Assembly (NCBI GenBank): GCA_043817485.1
Contig: JBDRGX010000113.1
Span: 1 to 24,302, forward strand
From: JBDRGX01 sp043817485 [NCBI: bacterium]
Lineage (GTDB): Bacteria; JBDRGX01
Length of the DNA: 24,302 bases
Direction: 5' to 3'
In this document: one piece after another, positions 1 through 7,425 of the stretch
Numbering within the stretch: position 1 is the stretch's first letter
Layout of the letters: each line of letters begins with the position of its first letter
Translations under genes and position numbers: made by a program
Notes under the pieces: generated by a model
Seen by the model: the letters and a program-made list of their open reading frames with translations, nothing else
Told to the model about the DNA's origin: nothing
Database searches by the model: none

Positions 1-31
1 AAAAATTATTAAGAGATAAAGGAGTATTTTT

Positions 32-1129
32 ATGGAAAAAATATCTTTTAAAAAATTTGTAGTTATTGATGGAACAAGAGATGATTTAGGCACTAATTCT
101 ATAATAGTTAGAATTTCCAAAATATCAATGAAAAAACTTGAATTATTTCCAGGATTAATTACATTAGAAGGAAATCAAGAAAAAACTGCTGAATTTCAAC
201 TTAAATCAGAATTACCGGATTATCCATTAGAAGAAATGAAAATTTCAATGACTTTTGAAGCAAGAAAATTATTAAATGTAGAAATTGGAAATGAAATTAT
301 TTTAGTAGATCAAAAAATAAAACATATAGATTTATTAGAACTTGAAACAATAATATCTTTTCATGAAGATGTAGGAATGAATCCTCCTATTTGTAGAATT
401 TCAGAAGAAAATATGGCACAATTAAGTTTTTATGAAAATAGTTTTGTTATTCTTCAATTTGAAAAAGCCTTTATAAGAATAAAAGTTAGAAAAGGAGATA
501 TGAATGATAATCAAATATCTATTTGTAGAGAGGTAAGAAATCTTTTAAAAGTTAATTTGGGACAAAAAATAATAATTAGAAAAGAAACAAATGCAGAAAA
601 AAGCGATTATTTTTTTAATATTCTTAAAAAAATTGATTTTATGCAAGCTTTTAAAGATACAGAAATTTTAAAATTAGCAAAAAGTTTAGAAAAAGAAGAA
701 TATCAAAATGGAGATATTATTTGTAATGAAGGAGAAGAAGGTTCTTCAATGTATATTATTGATATTGGAAAAGTAGAAATAAGTATTAAATCACATTTAG
801 GGCAAAAACATATTATTGCTTATTTGAATGAAGGTGATTTTTTTGGAGAAATATCTTTATTGACTGGACAAAATAGAATTGCTACAGTTAGTAGTACTAC
901 ATATACGGTTCTTTTAGTAATAAATAAACAATCTTTTAAAAATATTCTTATGATTGATCCTACCAGAGTGGAAAAAATAGCAGAAATAGTTAGTAAAAGA
1001 TTAAAAGAAACTAAAACATATATTGCAGAATCTGAATATGATGATAAACAATCTATTGAAAAAGCAAATAATAAAATGACTTTTAGTGAGCAAATAAGAG
1101 ACTTTTTTGCTCTTGATGTAAAAGATTAA
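32..1129 (+). CDS. Cyclic nucleotide-binding domain protein with tandem N-terminal barrel-like repeats
   Basis: A 365-residue soluble protein with no signal peptide. Residues about 195-335 form a Crp-type cNMP-binding domain. The phosphate-binding cassette is visible at 271-286 (FGEISLLTGQNRIATV), including the Arg that contacts the cyclic phosphate in this family. The N-terminal half holds two similar segments, about 23-94 and 118-185. Each has the pattern VRIS..M..L, then a basic strand, then I(S/C)...R.LL.V..G..I.(I/L), which resembles the double-psi barrel N domain of Cdc48/VAT-type proteins. That domain match is my inference. No helix-turn-helix follows the cNMP domain, so this is probably a sensor or adaptor rather than a DNA-binding Crp regulator. 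The start is preceded by AAAGGAG (18-24). Its stop codon overlaps the Shine-Dalgarno of the small gene downstream, suggesting translational coupling. Confidence 0.8.
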   Translation: MEKISFKKFVVIDGTRDDLGTNSIIVRISKISMKKLELFPGLITLEGNQEKTAEFQLKSELPDYPLEEMKISMTFEARKLLNVEIGNEIILVDQKIKHIDLLELETIISFHEDVGMNPPICRISEENMAQLSFYENSFVILQFEKAFIRIKVRKGDMNDNQISICREVRNLLKVNLGQKIIIRKETNAEKSDYFFNILKKIDFMQAFKDTEILKLAKSLEKEEYQNGDIICNEGEEGSSMYIIDIGKVEISIKSHLGQKHIIAYLNEGDFFGEISLLTGQNRIATVSSTTYTVLLVINKQSFKNILMIDPTRVEKIAEIVSKRLKETKTYIAESEYDDKQSIEKANNKMTFSEQIRDFFALDVKD

Positions 1130-1141
1130 GGAGGTTTTAAA

Positions 1142-1255
1142 ATGTCAAAAACAAGAGATAAAGGCGAAAAACATGAACTTAAAAAATCTAAACTTACTCT
1201 TAAAGAAAAAAGGAAGTTAAAAGATGAAAAGAAAAAAGGAAAAATTGAAATTTAA
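1142..1255 (+). CDS. 37-residue lysine-rich basic protein
   Basis: A short reading frame, too short for usual ORF thresholds, opens with ATG 6 nt after a strong AAGGAGGT (1128-1135) that overlaps the stop of the cNMP-binding gene. It encodes 37 residues, starting MSKTRDKGEK and ending KKGKIEI, with about two fifths Lys/Arg and alternating charge. There is no hydrophobic segment. The excellent ribosome binding site and tight coupling are the main evidence. Tiny KTRDKG-type basic proteins occur in several bacterial lineages without an assigned function, so I give none. Nucleic-acid or ribosome association would suit the charge but is a guess. Confidence 0.6.
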   Translation: MSKTRDKGEKHELKKSKLTLKEKRKLKDEKKKGKIEI

Positions 1256-1294
1256 AAAAAATTAAAATAAAAATATTGTTGTAGGAGATAAATA

Positions 1295-1759
1295 ATGGGA
1301 AAAATATATAAAGGGGATCTAATAGCTGATGAAATGCGATTTGCAATTATTTGTTCTCGTTTTAATGAATTTATTACTAATAAATTATTAGAAGGAGCAA
1401 TTGATGCTTTAATAAGACATAAAGCAAAAGAAGAAAATATAGATGTAATTTGGACTCCAGGTTCTTTTGAAATTCCAATTGTTGCTAATAAAATAGCAAA
1501 AACAAAAAAATATGATGCAATTATTTGTTTAGGAGCAATTATTAGGGGAGAAACTCCTCACTTTGAATATGTAGCATCAGAAGTTTCTAAAGGCATTTCT
1601 AAAATAGGATTAGAAACTTTAATTCCAGTTATATTTGGTGTACTTACAGTAGATACTTTAGATCAAGCAATTGGAAGATCTGGAACAAAATATGGTAATA
1701 AAGGATGGAGTGCAGCTCTTTCAGCTATTGAAATGGTTGACTTAATGAAAAAAATATAA
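1295..1759 (+). CDS. ribH: 6,7-dimethyl-8-ribityllumazine synthase
   Basis: Penultimate enzyme of riboflavin synthesis. It condenses 5-amino-6-ribitylamino-uracil with 3,4-dihydroxy-2-butanone 4-phosphate in the cytoplasm, usually as a large icosahedral or pentameric assembly. The 154-residue length is typical. Family signatures are SRFNEFIT (21-28), PGSFEIPI (55-62), the phosphate/active-site block [14 protein letters not shown] (80-93) with the conserved catalytic His89, and FGVLTVDT followed by a Lys/Gly-rich C-terminus. TAGGAG lies about 8 nt before the ATG. No riboswitch is visible in the 39-nt gap upstream. nusB follows after 9 nt, the common ribH-nusB arrangement. No other rib genes are in the window. 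Confidence 0.97.
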   Translation: MGKIYKGDLIADEMRFAIICSRFNEFITNKLLEGAIDALIRHKAKEENIDVIWTPGSFEIPIVANKIAKTKKYDAIICLGAIIRGETPHFEYVASEVSKGISKIGLETLIPVIFGVLTVDTLDQAIGRSGTKYGNKGWSAALSAIEMVDLMKKI

Positions 1760-1768
1760 TTTTGGAGA

Positions 1769-2181
1769 ATGATGAGAAATAGAACTAAAGCAAGAGAAAT
1801 GACACTTCAAATTTTATATGAAATTGAAATAAAAGAAAAAATTTTATTAGATGAAATATTTTCTTATTTTTGGCAAAGGCACACAGTATCTTTAGAAATT
1901 CAAAAATTTATTCAAGAATTAGTAAATGGTGTTATAGAAAATAAAAAAAAAAAATTGATGAAATAATAAAAGAAAAAGTTTTAAATTGGGAAATAGAAAG
2001 AATTTCAATTATTGATAAAAATGTTATTAGAATTGCTATTTATGAAATTTTATATAAAAAAGAAATTCCTCGAAAAGTAAGCATAAATGAAGCTGTTGAA
2101 ATATCTAAAAAATATAGTACTGATGAATCTGGTAATTTTGTTAATGGAATTTTAGATAAAATTAAAAAGAATGAAGAATAA
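1769..2181 (+). CDS. nusB: Transcription antitermination protein NusB, split by a frameshift in A12
   Basis: NusB binds boxA RNA with NusE (S10) in rRNA antitermination complexes. As written, the frame opened at 1769 gives RNRTKAREMTLQILYEIEI and stops at 1966 after 65 residues. The remaining NusB fold continues in another frame from about 1954 to 2181: IDEIIKEKVLNW, IDKNVIRIAIYEILYKKEIP, INEAVEISKKYS and FVNGILDKI. The junction is a run of 12 A (1943-1954). Reading 13 A (or 10) restores an uninterrupted 137-residue protein of normal family length. Transcriptional slippage, -1 ribosomal slippage or a homopolymer sequencing error could all explain it; degradation is less likely because both halves are well conserved. 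The Shine-Dalgarno GGAG (1764-1767) is very close to the first ATG, so the second ATG (1772) may be the true start. Confidence 0.88.
1943..1954 (+). other. A12 homopolymer at the nusB frame junction
   Basis: Twelve consecutive A bases sit exactly where the nusB coding frame changes. Upstream codons are GTT ATA GAA AAT, then AAA x4; downstream the conserved frame resumes with ATT GAT GAA. Gaining one A or losing two would restore the frame. Confidence 0.9.
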
Positions 2182-2256
2182 AATTTTTTTTATAATTTAA
2201 TATTTTGCAAATTGTCAAGAAATAATTCATTTCAATATAAATTAAAGGATAATTTT

Positions 2257-2967
2257 ATGAAATATAAAATATTTTTTATTATAATAACACTTTTTTTTGT
2301 AAATTTTGTTTGTGCAGAAATAGAAAATTTTGAAAAATGGAGTAATTTATTTAAAGAAAAAGAGGTAGTGAAAAGTTTAGGAATAGTTATGGATCAAGAA
2401 GTTTTTTCTGCTCCAGAAATTAAAAAAACAAAAGCTCCAGAAATCGGTATTTATTGGTTAGTAGTAAATTTATCTTCTGTTGCTAAAAATGCTATTAAAG
2501 AAGAAACTAAACAAAATATTTCTTTTATTTCTGTTCCTGTCATTCAATCAAAAATGACATTTCCGGGTGATTTAGAAATAGGAACAAAATTTATTCCATT
2601 TGGATTATTCCCTGGTGTACAAACAATTGGTCTACGAGTAAAATATAATTGGAAATATAAAAATCTTTTTCTTGGATCATTGATAACAAATTTTAATATA
2701 TTAAAAACAAATTGGAATTGGGAAATAAGTAATTTTTCTTGTAAAGGAACTATAGGTAAAAAATTAAATATATTTACACCTTATATTGGTATTGGATTTA
2801 TTAGAACTTCTCCTTTGTTAAAAACTTTCATGTCAAAAACAATTGTTTCAGCACAAGATTATCTTTTTATTGCGGGCTTAAAAATAGAATGTTTTTCTAA
2901 TTTTGATTTATTACTTCAAGCAAATAACCAATCTTTTGGAACTGGAATAAATTTTAAATTTCAATAA
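2257..2967 (+). CDS. Exported protein, probable small outer-membrane beta-barrel
   Basis: I do not recognise the family. The 236-residue product starts with a classic signal peptide, MKYKIFFIIITLFFVNFVCA, with likely cleavage after residue 20. The rest alternates polar and hydrophobic residues with Gly/aromatic turns (for example IGTKFIPFGLFPGVQTIGL and YIGIGFIRTS) and ends GTGINFKFQ. This resembles a beta-barrel whose last strand carries aromatic residues. A TTG codon in frame at 2212 would add 15 residues ahead of the signal peptide. I prefer the ATG at 2257 because AAAGGA (2245-2250) precedes it and it gives a clean signal peptide. It stands alone: nusB ends 75 nt upstream and a convergent tRNA gene lies downstream. 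Confidence 0.65.
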   Translation: MKYKIFFIIITLFFVNFVCAEIENFEKWSNLFKEKEVVKSLGIVMDQEVFSAPEIKKTKAPEIGIYWLVVNLSSVAKNAIKEETKQNISFISVPVIQSKMTFPGDLEIGTKFIPFGLFPGVQTIGLRVKYNWKYKNLFLGSLITNFNILKTNWNWEISNFSCKGTIGKKLNIFTPYIGIGFIRTSPLLKTFMSKTIVSAQDYLFIAGLKIECFSNFDLLLQANNQSFGTGINFKFQ

Positions 2968-3164
2968 TATAAAAAAGTAAATTGTAATAATGAACATTTT
3001 TTTGTAGGCATAAATTTCGCAGTATTTTATAATATTATTTTCAGTTTAAAATATTAAAAATCATAGCGATAATATAATTTTAAAAAATCTATATTGATTA
3101 AATTTTATAACTATAAATATAATTTTAATATTTATGATATGAAGATTATTGTTATTTTGTTATG
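2968..3164. other. Convergent intergenic region, no gene seen
   Basis: About 200 nt of very A+T-rich DNA between the exported-protein gene and tRNA-Leu. No coding frame or clear GC-rich terminator is visible. The only structure is an A/T-only inverted repeat, ATAAATAT (3113-3120) with ATATTTAT (3128-3135), located 30-50 nt past the tRNA 3' end on the minus strand. It would form only a weak hairpin and has no obvious U tract. Confidence 0.5.
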
Positions 3165-3704
<540 letters not shown>

Positions 3705-3714
<10 letters not shown>

Positions 3715-4232
3715 TTAAATCCTTGAATTAATGCTTCTTTGTTTATTTCTAATAAATTTTGTTTAGTAGAAGATAAAGCATTTTTTAAAGAATTTAAACA
3801 ACTTTCTAAAGAAATAATTTGAGTTATTGCTATATATTTTCCAATCATTACCATGTTAGTAATTTTAACATTTCCTATTTTTTCTGCTATATCAGAAGCT
3901 GGAATTTTTATAAAATTTTGTTCATTTGAAATTTCTTTAATTAAAGAAGAATTTAAAATAATTATTCCATTTTTTTTTACTTTAGATTCTAATTTTTTAA
4001 AAGAAATATCATTCATGAAAATACCAATATCAGCTTGTGAAATAATTGGAGATCCTATTTCTTCAGAAGAAATTATAATACTGCAATTTGCAAATCCACC
4101 TCTCATTTCTATTCCATAGGATTTAAAAAGTGTTACTTCTTTTTTTTCTTGCATAGCAGCATAAGCTAAAAGATTCCCTGCTAAAATAATTCCTTGACCT
4201 CCATATCCAGCAATTATAATTTTTTGTTTCAT
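3705..4232 (-). CDS. 2-oxoacid:ferredoxin oxidoreductase gamma subunit (KorC/VorC-type)
   Basis: A 175-residue protein of the pyruvate/2-oxoacid:ferredoxin oxidoreductase gamma-domain family. It carries the N-terminal glycine loop AGYGGQGI (8-15), LAGNLLAYAA, and the conserved SYGIEMRGGFANCSIIIS region (about 38-55), then DIGIFMN and an IPASDIA segment. In known enzymes this subunit works with alpha (pyrimidine-binding) and beta (TPP-binding) subunits and often a ferredoxin-like delta subunit. None of these is in the window, so the gene is an orphan here. It has its own promoter (4257-4284) and AAGGAT 6 nt before ATG. It overlaps the downstream acetyltransferase by 10 nt. An indolepyruvate oxidoreductase beta subunit is the main alternative, but the size suits KorC/VorC better. 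Confidence 0.88.
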
Positions 4233-4256
4233 CTTTTATCCTTTTTATAAAAAAAA

Positions 4257-4284
4257 ATTCTATACTATTTTTTATAAATGTCAA
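4257..4284 (-). promoter_or_regulatory. Promoter of gamma subunit-acetyltransferase-tRNA-Leu unit
   Basis: On the minus strand TTGACA (4284-4279), a 16-nt spacer and TAGAAT (4262-4257) match a vegetative promoter well. Predicted transcription would begin near 4250, about 18 nt ahead of the gamma-subunit ATG. The -35 overlaps the TGA stop of the preceding membrane protein gene. Confidence 0.6.
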
Positions 4285-4922
4285 TTAAATTTTATGGAAA
4301 TTTGACTTATTCCAATTAACAAAAATATTATACCAGATATTATAGCAGATAGTTGTGCTATCCATTGTATTTTTTCTAATTTTGAAAAATATCCCAAAAA
4401 AATAAGAGGAATAAGGTAAATTGAAGTAGTAAGAAAAAATATAAAAAAAAATAAAATTCCATTTAAAAAATTTCCTATATTAAATATATAAGTTATTGCA
4501 AGAATAAAAGGAGGACAAATATTAAATCCCGTGAGAAATCCAAAAACAAAAGGCAAGTTAAACATTAAGTGAAATTTTTGAAAAAATAAACATAACTTAA
4601 ATTGAGGAAATGATTTTACTAATCCATAAAAAATTAAAAAAATAGAACAAATTATAATAATTATTGGTGTTATTTTATGGATAGTTTTATTTAAAAATAT
4701 TTTTCCTAAATAACCAGACAATCCACCTATTATTATATATGCTAATAATTTTCCAAAACAAAAATTAATTATTATTTTTACTCTATTTTTAAAAGATTGT
4801 TTTTCTGCTAAAACTATAGGAAAAGTAACAGGTAGACAATATCCTAAACAAAAAATACCAGTGGATAATCCAAGCAAAATACTTTGAGTAATTAAATTAC
4901 TTTGAGTAATTAAATTAAGCAT
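4281..4922 (-). CDS. DsbD_2/TauE-like polytopic membrane protein
   Basis: A 213-residue, very hydrophobic inner-membrane protein with about six transmembrane segments. The first helix contains GLSTGIFCLGYCLPVTFPIV with Cys pairs spaced CLGYC. A second internal half contains the matching motif GFLTGFNICPPFILAITY. This two-fold arrangement with Cys/Pro-rich re-entrant motifs is typical of the DsbD_2 / UreH-like / sulfite exporter-related families, in which a thiol or metal ion passes across the membrane. I infer the family but not the substrate. The N-terminus has a six-residue tandem repeat (NLITQS twice) caused by an 18-bp duplication, leaving the true start open. It begins 2 nt after the TPR gene, so the two are co-transcribed. 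Confidence 0.7.
   Translation of the reverse strand: MLNLITQSNLITQSILLGLSTGIFCLGYCLPVTFPIVLAEKQSFKNRVKIIINFCFGKLLAYIIIGGLSGYLGKIFLNKTIHKITPIIIIICSIFLIFYGLVKSFPQFKLCLFFQKFHLMFNLPFVFGFLTGFNICPPFILAITYIFNIGNFLNGILFFFIFFLTTSIYLIPLIFLGYFSKLEKIQWIAQLSAIISGIIFLLIGISQISIKFN
4881..4916 (-). repeat. 18-bp perfect tandem duplication in the membrane protein N-terminus
   Basis: The unit ACTTTGAGTAATTAAATT occurs twice without interruption (4881-4898 and 4899-4916). It duplicates codons for NLITQS near the protein start and keeps the frame. Confidence 0.95.
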
Positions 4923-4924
4923 AT

Positions 4925-5608
4925 TTAATCTGTTGTTTCTTTTAATAATTTTTTTGCTTCATTTGTTTCTTTTGAATTTAATGAAGTATTAATTACTTTT
5001 TGCCAATTTTCTCTTGCTTTAAGAATATCTCCATTTTTTTTATATGCATTACCAAGTCCTAAATAAATAGTAGCAAGAAGATTTTTATCAAAAGATTTTT
5101 TTTCATTTAGTAAAAGTAAATATTCGAAATCTTCAATAGATGTTTTTATTCGATGAAAAATATTTTCTGGTAAAGCAAGACAAGTATTCCCTCTGATCAT
5201 TCTTATAGTAATATTAGTAGAATCTAATTTAATTGCTTTATCCATTTGTGTTAAACCATCATTTACATATTTTAATTTTAGTAATGGAAAAATAGCATCT
5301 CTTCCTTTCATTGTAAGAATACTACCATACCATGTTAAAGCTTCAGAATTTTCAGGTTTTATTTGTAATAATTTCTTAAAATAAATTGCAGATTTTTTAA
5401 CTGCATTTTTATTCCCTAGTTTAGCTAATTCATGATAAGCAATTCCTATTTTCATTAAAAGTTCAGTATTTTGAGGATTTATTTTTAATTGATTTTCAAG
5501 TAAAATTATTTCATTTGGAATTAATTCTTTTTTAGATTGTTGAGAAAATATAAAAGTGGTACTAACTAAAAGCAAAATAATAAAAATTAATTTTTGTTTA
5601 ATAATCAT
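4925..5608 (-). CDS. Exported tetratricopeptide repeat protein
   Basis: A 227-residue protein with signal peptide MIIKQKLIFIILLLVSTTFIFS, placing it outside the cytoplasm. Helical repeat units follow: LKINPQNTELLMKIGIAYHELA, a canonical TPR around YFKKLLQIKPENSEALTWYG, AIKLDSTNITIRMIRGNTC, and a C-terminal IYLGLGNAYKKNGDILKARE unit. I chose ATG 5608 because AAGGAGG (5624-5618) precedes it by 9 nt and it begins directly with the signal peptide. An upstream in-frame ATG at 5653 would add 15 residues across the Shine-Dalgarno. The membrane protein gene starts 2 nt after the stop, so the pair probably forms one unit. The partner and function are unknown. Confidence 0.8.
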   Translation of the reverse strand: MIIKQKLIFIILLLVSTTFIFSQQSKKELIPNEIILLENQLKINPQNTELLMKIGIAYHELAKLGNKNAVKKSAIYFKKLLQIKPENSEALTWYGSILTMKGRDAIFPLLKLKYVNDGLTQMDKAIKLDSTNITIRMIRGNTCLALPENIFHRIKTSIEDFEYLLLLNEKKSFDKNLLATIYLGLGNAYKKNGDILKARENWQKVINTSLNSKETNEAKKLLKETTD

Positions 5609-5646
5609 TTTCAAAAACCTCCTTAAAATAAAAACTAAAAAAATAA

Positions 5647-5675
5647 TTGCCAATAATTAAAAAATATTATATTAA
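5647..5675 (+). promoter_or_regulatory. Possible promoter of site-2 protease-trpS operon
   Basis: TTGCCA (5647-5652), 17-nt spacer, TATTAA (5670-5675). In such A+T-rich DNA the -10 alone is weak evidence, but the spacing and location (leader about 55 nt) are reasonable. Confidence 0.35.
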
Positions 5676-5697
5676 GATTAAAATCAATAATTGTCAA
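5669..5697 (-). promoter_or_regulatory. Promoter of TPR-membrane protein operon
   Basis: Minus-strand TTGACA (5697-5692), 17-nt spacer and TAATAT (5674-5669). This lies about 60 nt upstream of the TPR start. The -10 coincides with the -10 of a plausible promoter for the divergent protease gene. Confidence 0.5.
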
Positions 5698-5737
5698 TAA
5701 TTTTATAAAAAATTAAAAAATGAAAAGAGGGATTATT

Positions 5738-6397
5738 GTGTTAGAAAAATTACCTGGTTTTATTATTATGTATCCAGCTCTTATTTTAGCGATAACTGCT
5801 CATGAATTTGCTCATGCATGGGCAGCTTCTAAATTAGGAGATAATACAGCTCGAAACGAAGGTCGTGTTTCTTTCAATCCTTTACATCATATTGATCTTA
5901 TTGGAACTGTAATACTTCCTTTAATGATGATTTTTACTGCAACTCCTTTTTTAATAGGATGGGCAAAACCAGTACCAGTTAATCCTTGTTTTTTAAAAAA
6001 TCCTAAAAAAGATACTTTATGGATTTCTTTGGCTGGTCCAATTGCTAATTTAATTTTAATGTTTATTCTTTCTATAATTTTTTATTTTATTAGATTTTTA
6101 CCTTTAAATTCCAATTTTATTTTTGTATTTGAACCTTTAATGGGATTTATTTCTATATGTGCTTACTTAAATTTAATTTTAGCTTTTTTCAATCTTGTTC
6201 CAATTCCTCCTTTAGATGGGTCTGGAGTTTTAAAAGGACTTTTACCTTATCGTTATTTAATTAAATACGAAGAAATTTTTAACAGATATGGTTTTATTAT
6301 TTTACTTATTTTATTATTTTCTGGTGCTTTACAATTGTATTTAAAGTTTGTTATTGGAATTTTAAAATACATTCCATTTATAAGAGTTATTTTATAA
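5738..6397 (+). CDS. Site-2 protease family protein (peptidase M50)
   Basis: A 219-residue multi-pass membrane metalloprotease of the short, PDZ-less M50 group. The zinc-binding HEFAH motif (residues 22-26, within ITAHEFAHAWAASKLGD) lies in the first helix. The third ligand region is in the last membrane segments, NLVPIPPLDGSGVLKGLLP, with its conserved Asp. FNPLHHIDLIGT and IGWAKPVPVNP are also characteristic of this YdiL-like group. The natural substrate is unknown; family members cut transmembrane segments. An ATG at 5720 is in frame but has no ribosome binding site, whereas AGAGGG (5726-5731) sits 6 nt before GTG 5738, so I use the GTG. trpS follows after 8 nt. Confidence 0.9.
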   Translation: MLEKLPGFIIMYPALILAITAHEFAHAWAASKLGDNTARNEGRVSFNPLHHIDLIGTVILPLMMIFTATPFLIGWAKPVPVNPCFLKNPKKDTLWISLAGPIANLILMFILSIIFYFIRFLPLNSNFIFVFEPLMGFISICAYLNLILAFFNLVPIPPLDGSGVLKGLLPYRYLIKYEEIFNRYGFIILLILLFSGALQLYLKFVIGILKYIPFIRVIL

Positions 6398-6405
6398 GGA
6401 AAAAA

Positions 6406-7380
6406 ATGTTAAAAAAAATAATTGTTAGTGGACTTCGTCCTACTGGAAAAATGCATCTTGGTAATTTTTTAGGAACAGTTTCTAATTGGTTTGATTATCA
6501 AAAAGATTATAAATGTTTTTTTATGATTGCTGATTGGCATGCTTTAACTACAGAATATAAGCAGCCTCAAAAAATAAAAAGTCTTAGTTTAGAAATGTTA
6601 AAAGATTGGCTTTCTTTAGGAATTAATCCTGAAAAAAGTACTATATTTATTCAATCACAAGTAAAAGCACATTTGCAGTTATATTTTTTACTTTCTATGA
6701 TTACTCCATTACCTTGGTTAGAAAGAAATCCTACTTATAAAGATTTATTAACAGAAAGAAAAGATGAAGATTTAAGAACTTTTGGTTTTTTAGGATATCC
6801 CGTACTTCAAGCAGCTGATATTTTAATTTATAAAGCTAATATTGTTCCTGTAGGATTAGATCAACTTCCTCATATTGAACTTACTCGAGAAATAGCAAAA
6901 AGATTTAATTTTCTTTATAAAGAAATTTTTCCTTTACCTGAATCTAAATTAACAGAAACTTCTAAATTGCTTGGTATTGATGGAAGAAAAATGAGTAAAA
7001 GTTATAATAATTGTATTTATTTAAGTGATGAGCCCAAGGATTTAAAAAAGAAAATTAAAAATATGATTACAGATCCAGCTCGAATAAAAAAAAGTGATTT
7101 AGGACATCCAGATGTATGTAGTGTTTTTCAATATCAACAAATTTTTAATAAATATAATGTTCTTCAAATTAAACAAGAGTGTGAAAACGCTACTATTGGA
7201 TGTGTAGATTGTAAAGAAAATATTGCATCTATTATTATAAACTTTTTTGCTGAATTTAGAGAAATACGAAAAGAAATAAAATTAGAACAAATAGAAGAAA
7301 TAATTGAACATGGAAATTCTAAAGCACAAAAAGAAGCAGAAAAAGTATTAAAAGAAGTGAATGAAGTAATGCAATTTTAA
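6406..7380 (+). CDS. trpS: Tryptophanyl-tRNA synthetase
   Basis: Class Ic aminoacyl-tRNA synthetase that charges tRNA-Trp. The product has 324 residues, the usual bacterial length. The Rossmann fold begins IIVSGLRPTGKMHLGN with the HIGH-like HLGN at 17-20. MIADWHALTT (40-49) and GLDQLPHIELTREIA (150-164) bind tryptophan and ATP. The second signature KMSKS is at 195-199 in GRKMSKSYNN. AAGGA lies 7-8 nt before the ATG. The gene is immediately downstream of the M50 protease, presumably co-transcribed. There is no T-box leader in the 8-nt gap. The 45-nt gap to the convergent regulator gene contains no evident terminator hairpin. Confidence 0.97.
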   Translation: MLKKIIVSGLRPTGKMHLGNFLGTVSNWFDYQKDYKCFFMIADWHALTTEYKQPQKIKSLSLEMLKDWLSLGINPEKSTIFIQSQVKAHLQLYFLLSMITPLPWLERNPTYKDLLTERKDEDLRTFGFLGYPVLQAADILIYKANIVPVGLDQLPHIELTREIAKRFNFLYKEIFPLPESKLTETSKLLGIDGRKMSKSYNNCIYLSDEPKDLKKKIKNMITDPARIKKSDLGHPDVCSVFQYQQIFNKYNVLQIKQECENATIGCVDCKENIASIIINFFAEFREIRKEIKLEQIEEIIEHGNSKAQKEAEKVLKEVNEVMQF

Positions 7381-7425
7381 TGCTAATTTTTATTAATACC
7401 AATTTGCATTCAATTATGAACTAAT

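Noticed and set aside
1256-1294. FMN riboswitch before ribH
   Set aside because: The gap is only 39 nt of A-rich sequence with none of the conserved RFN-element helices.
2212-2241. Promoter TTGTCA-N18-TATAAA before the small exported-protein gene
   Set aside because: It would start transcription on top of the ribosome binding site, leaving too short a leader; A+T-rich chance match more likely.
3113-3135. Terminator for the tRNA-Leu transcript
   Set aside because: The inverted repeat contains only A and T and lacks a U run; too weak to call in this background.
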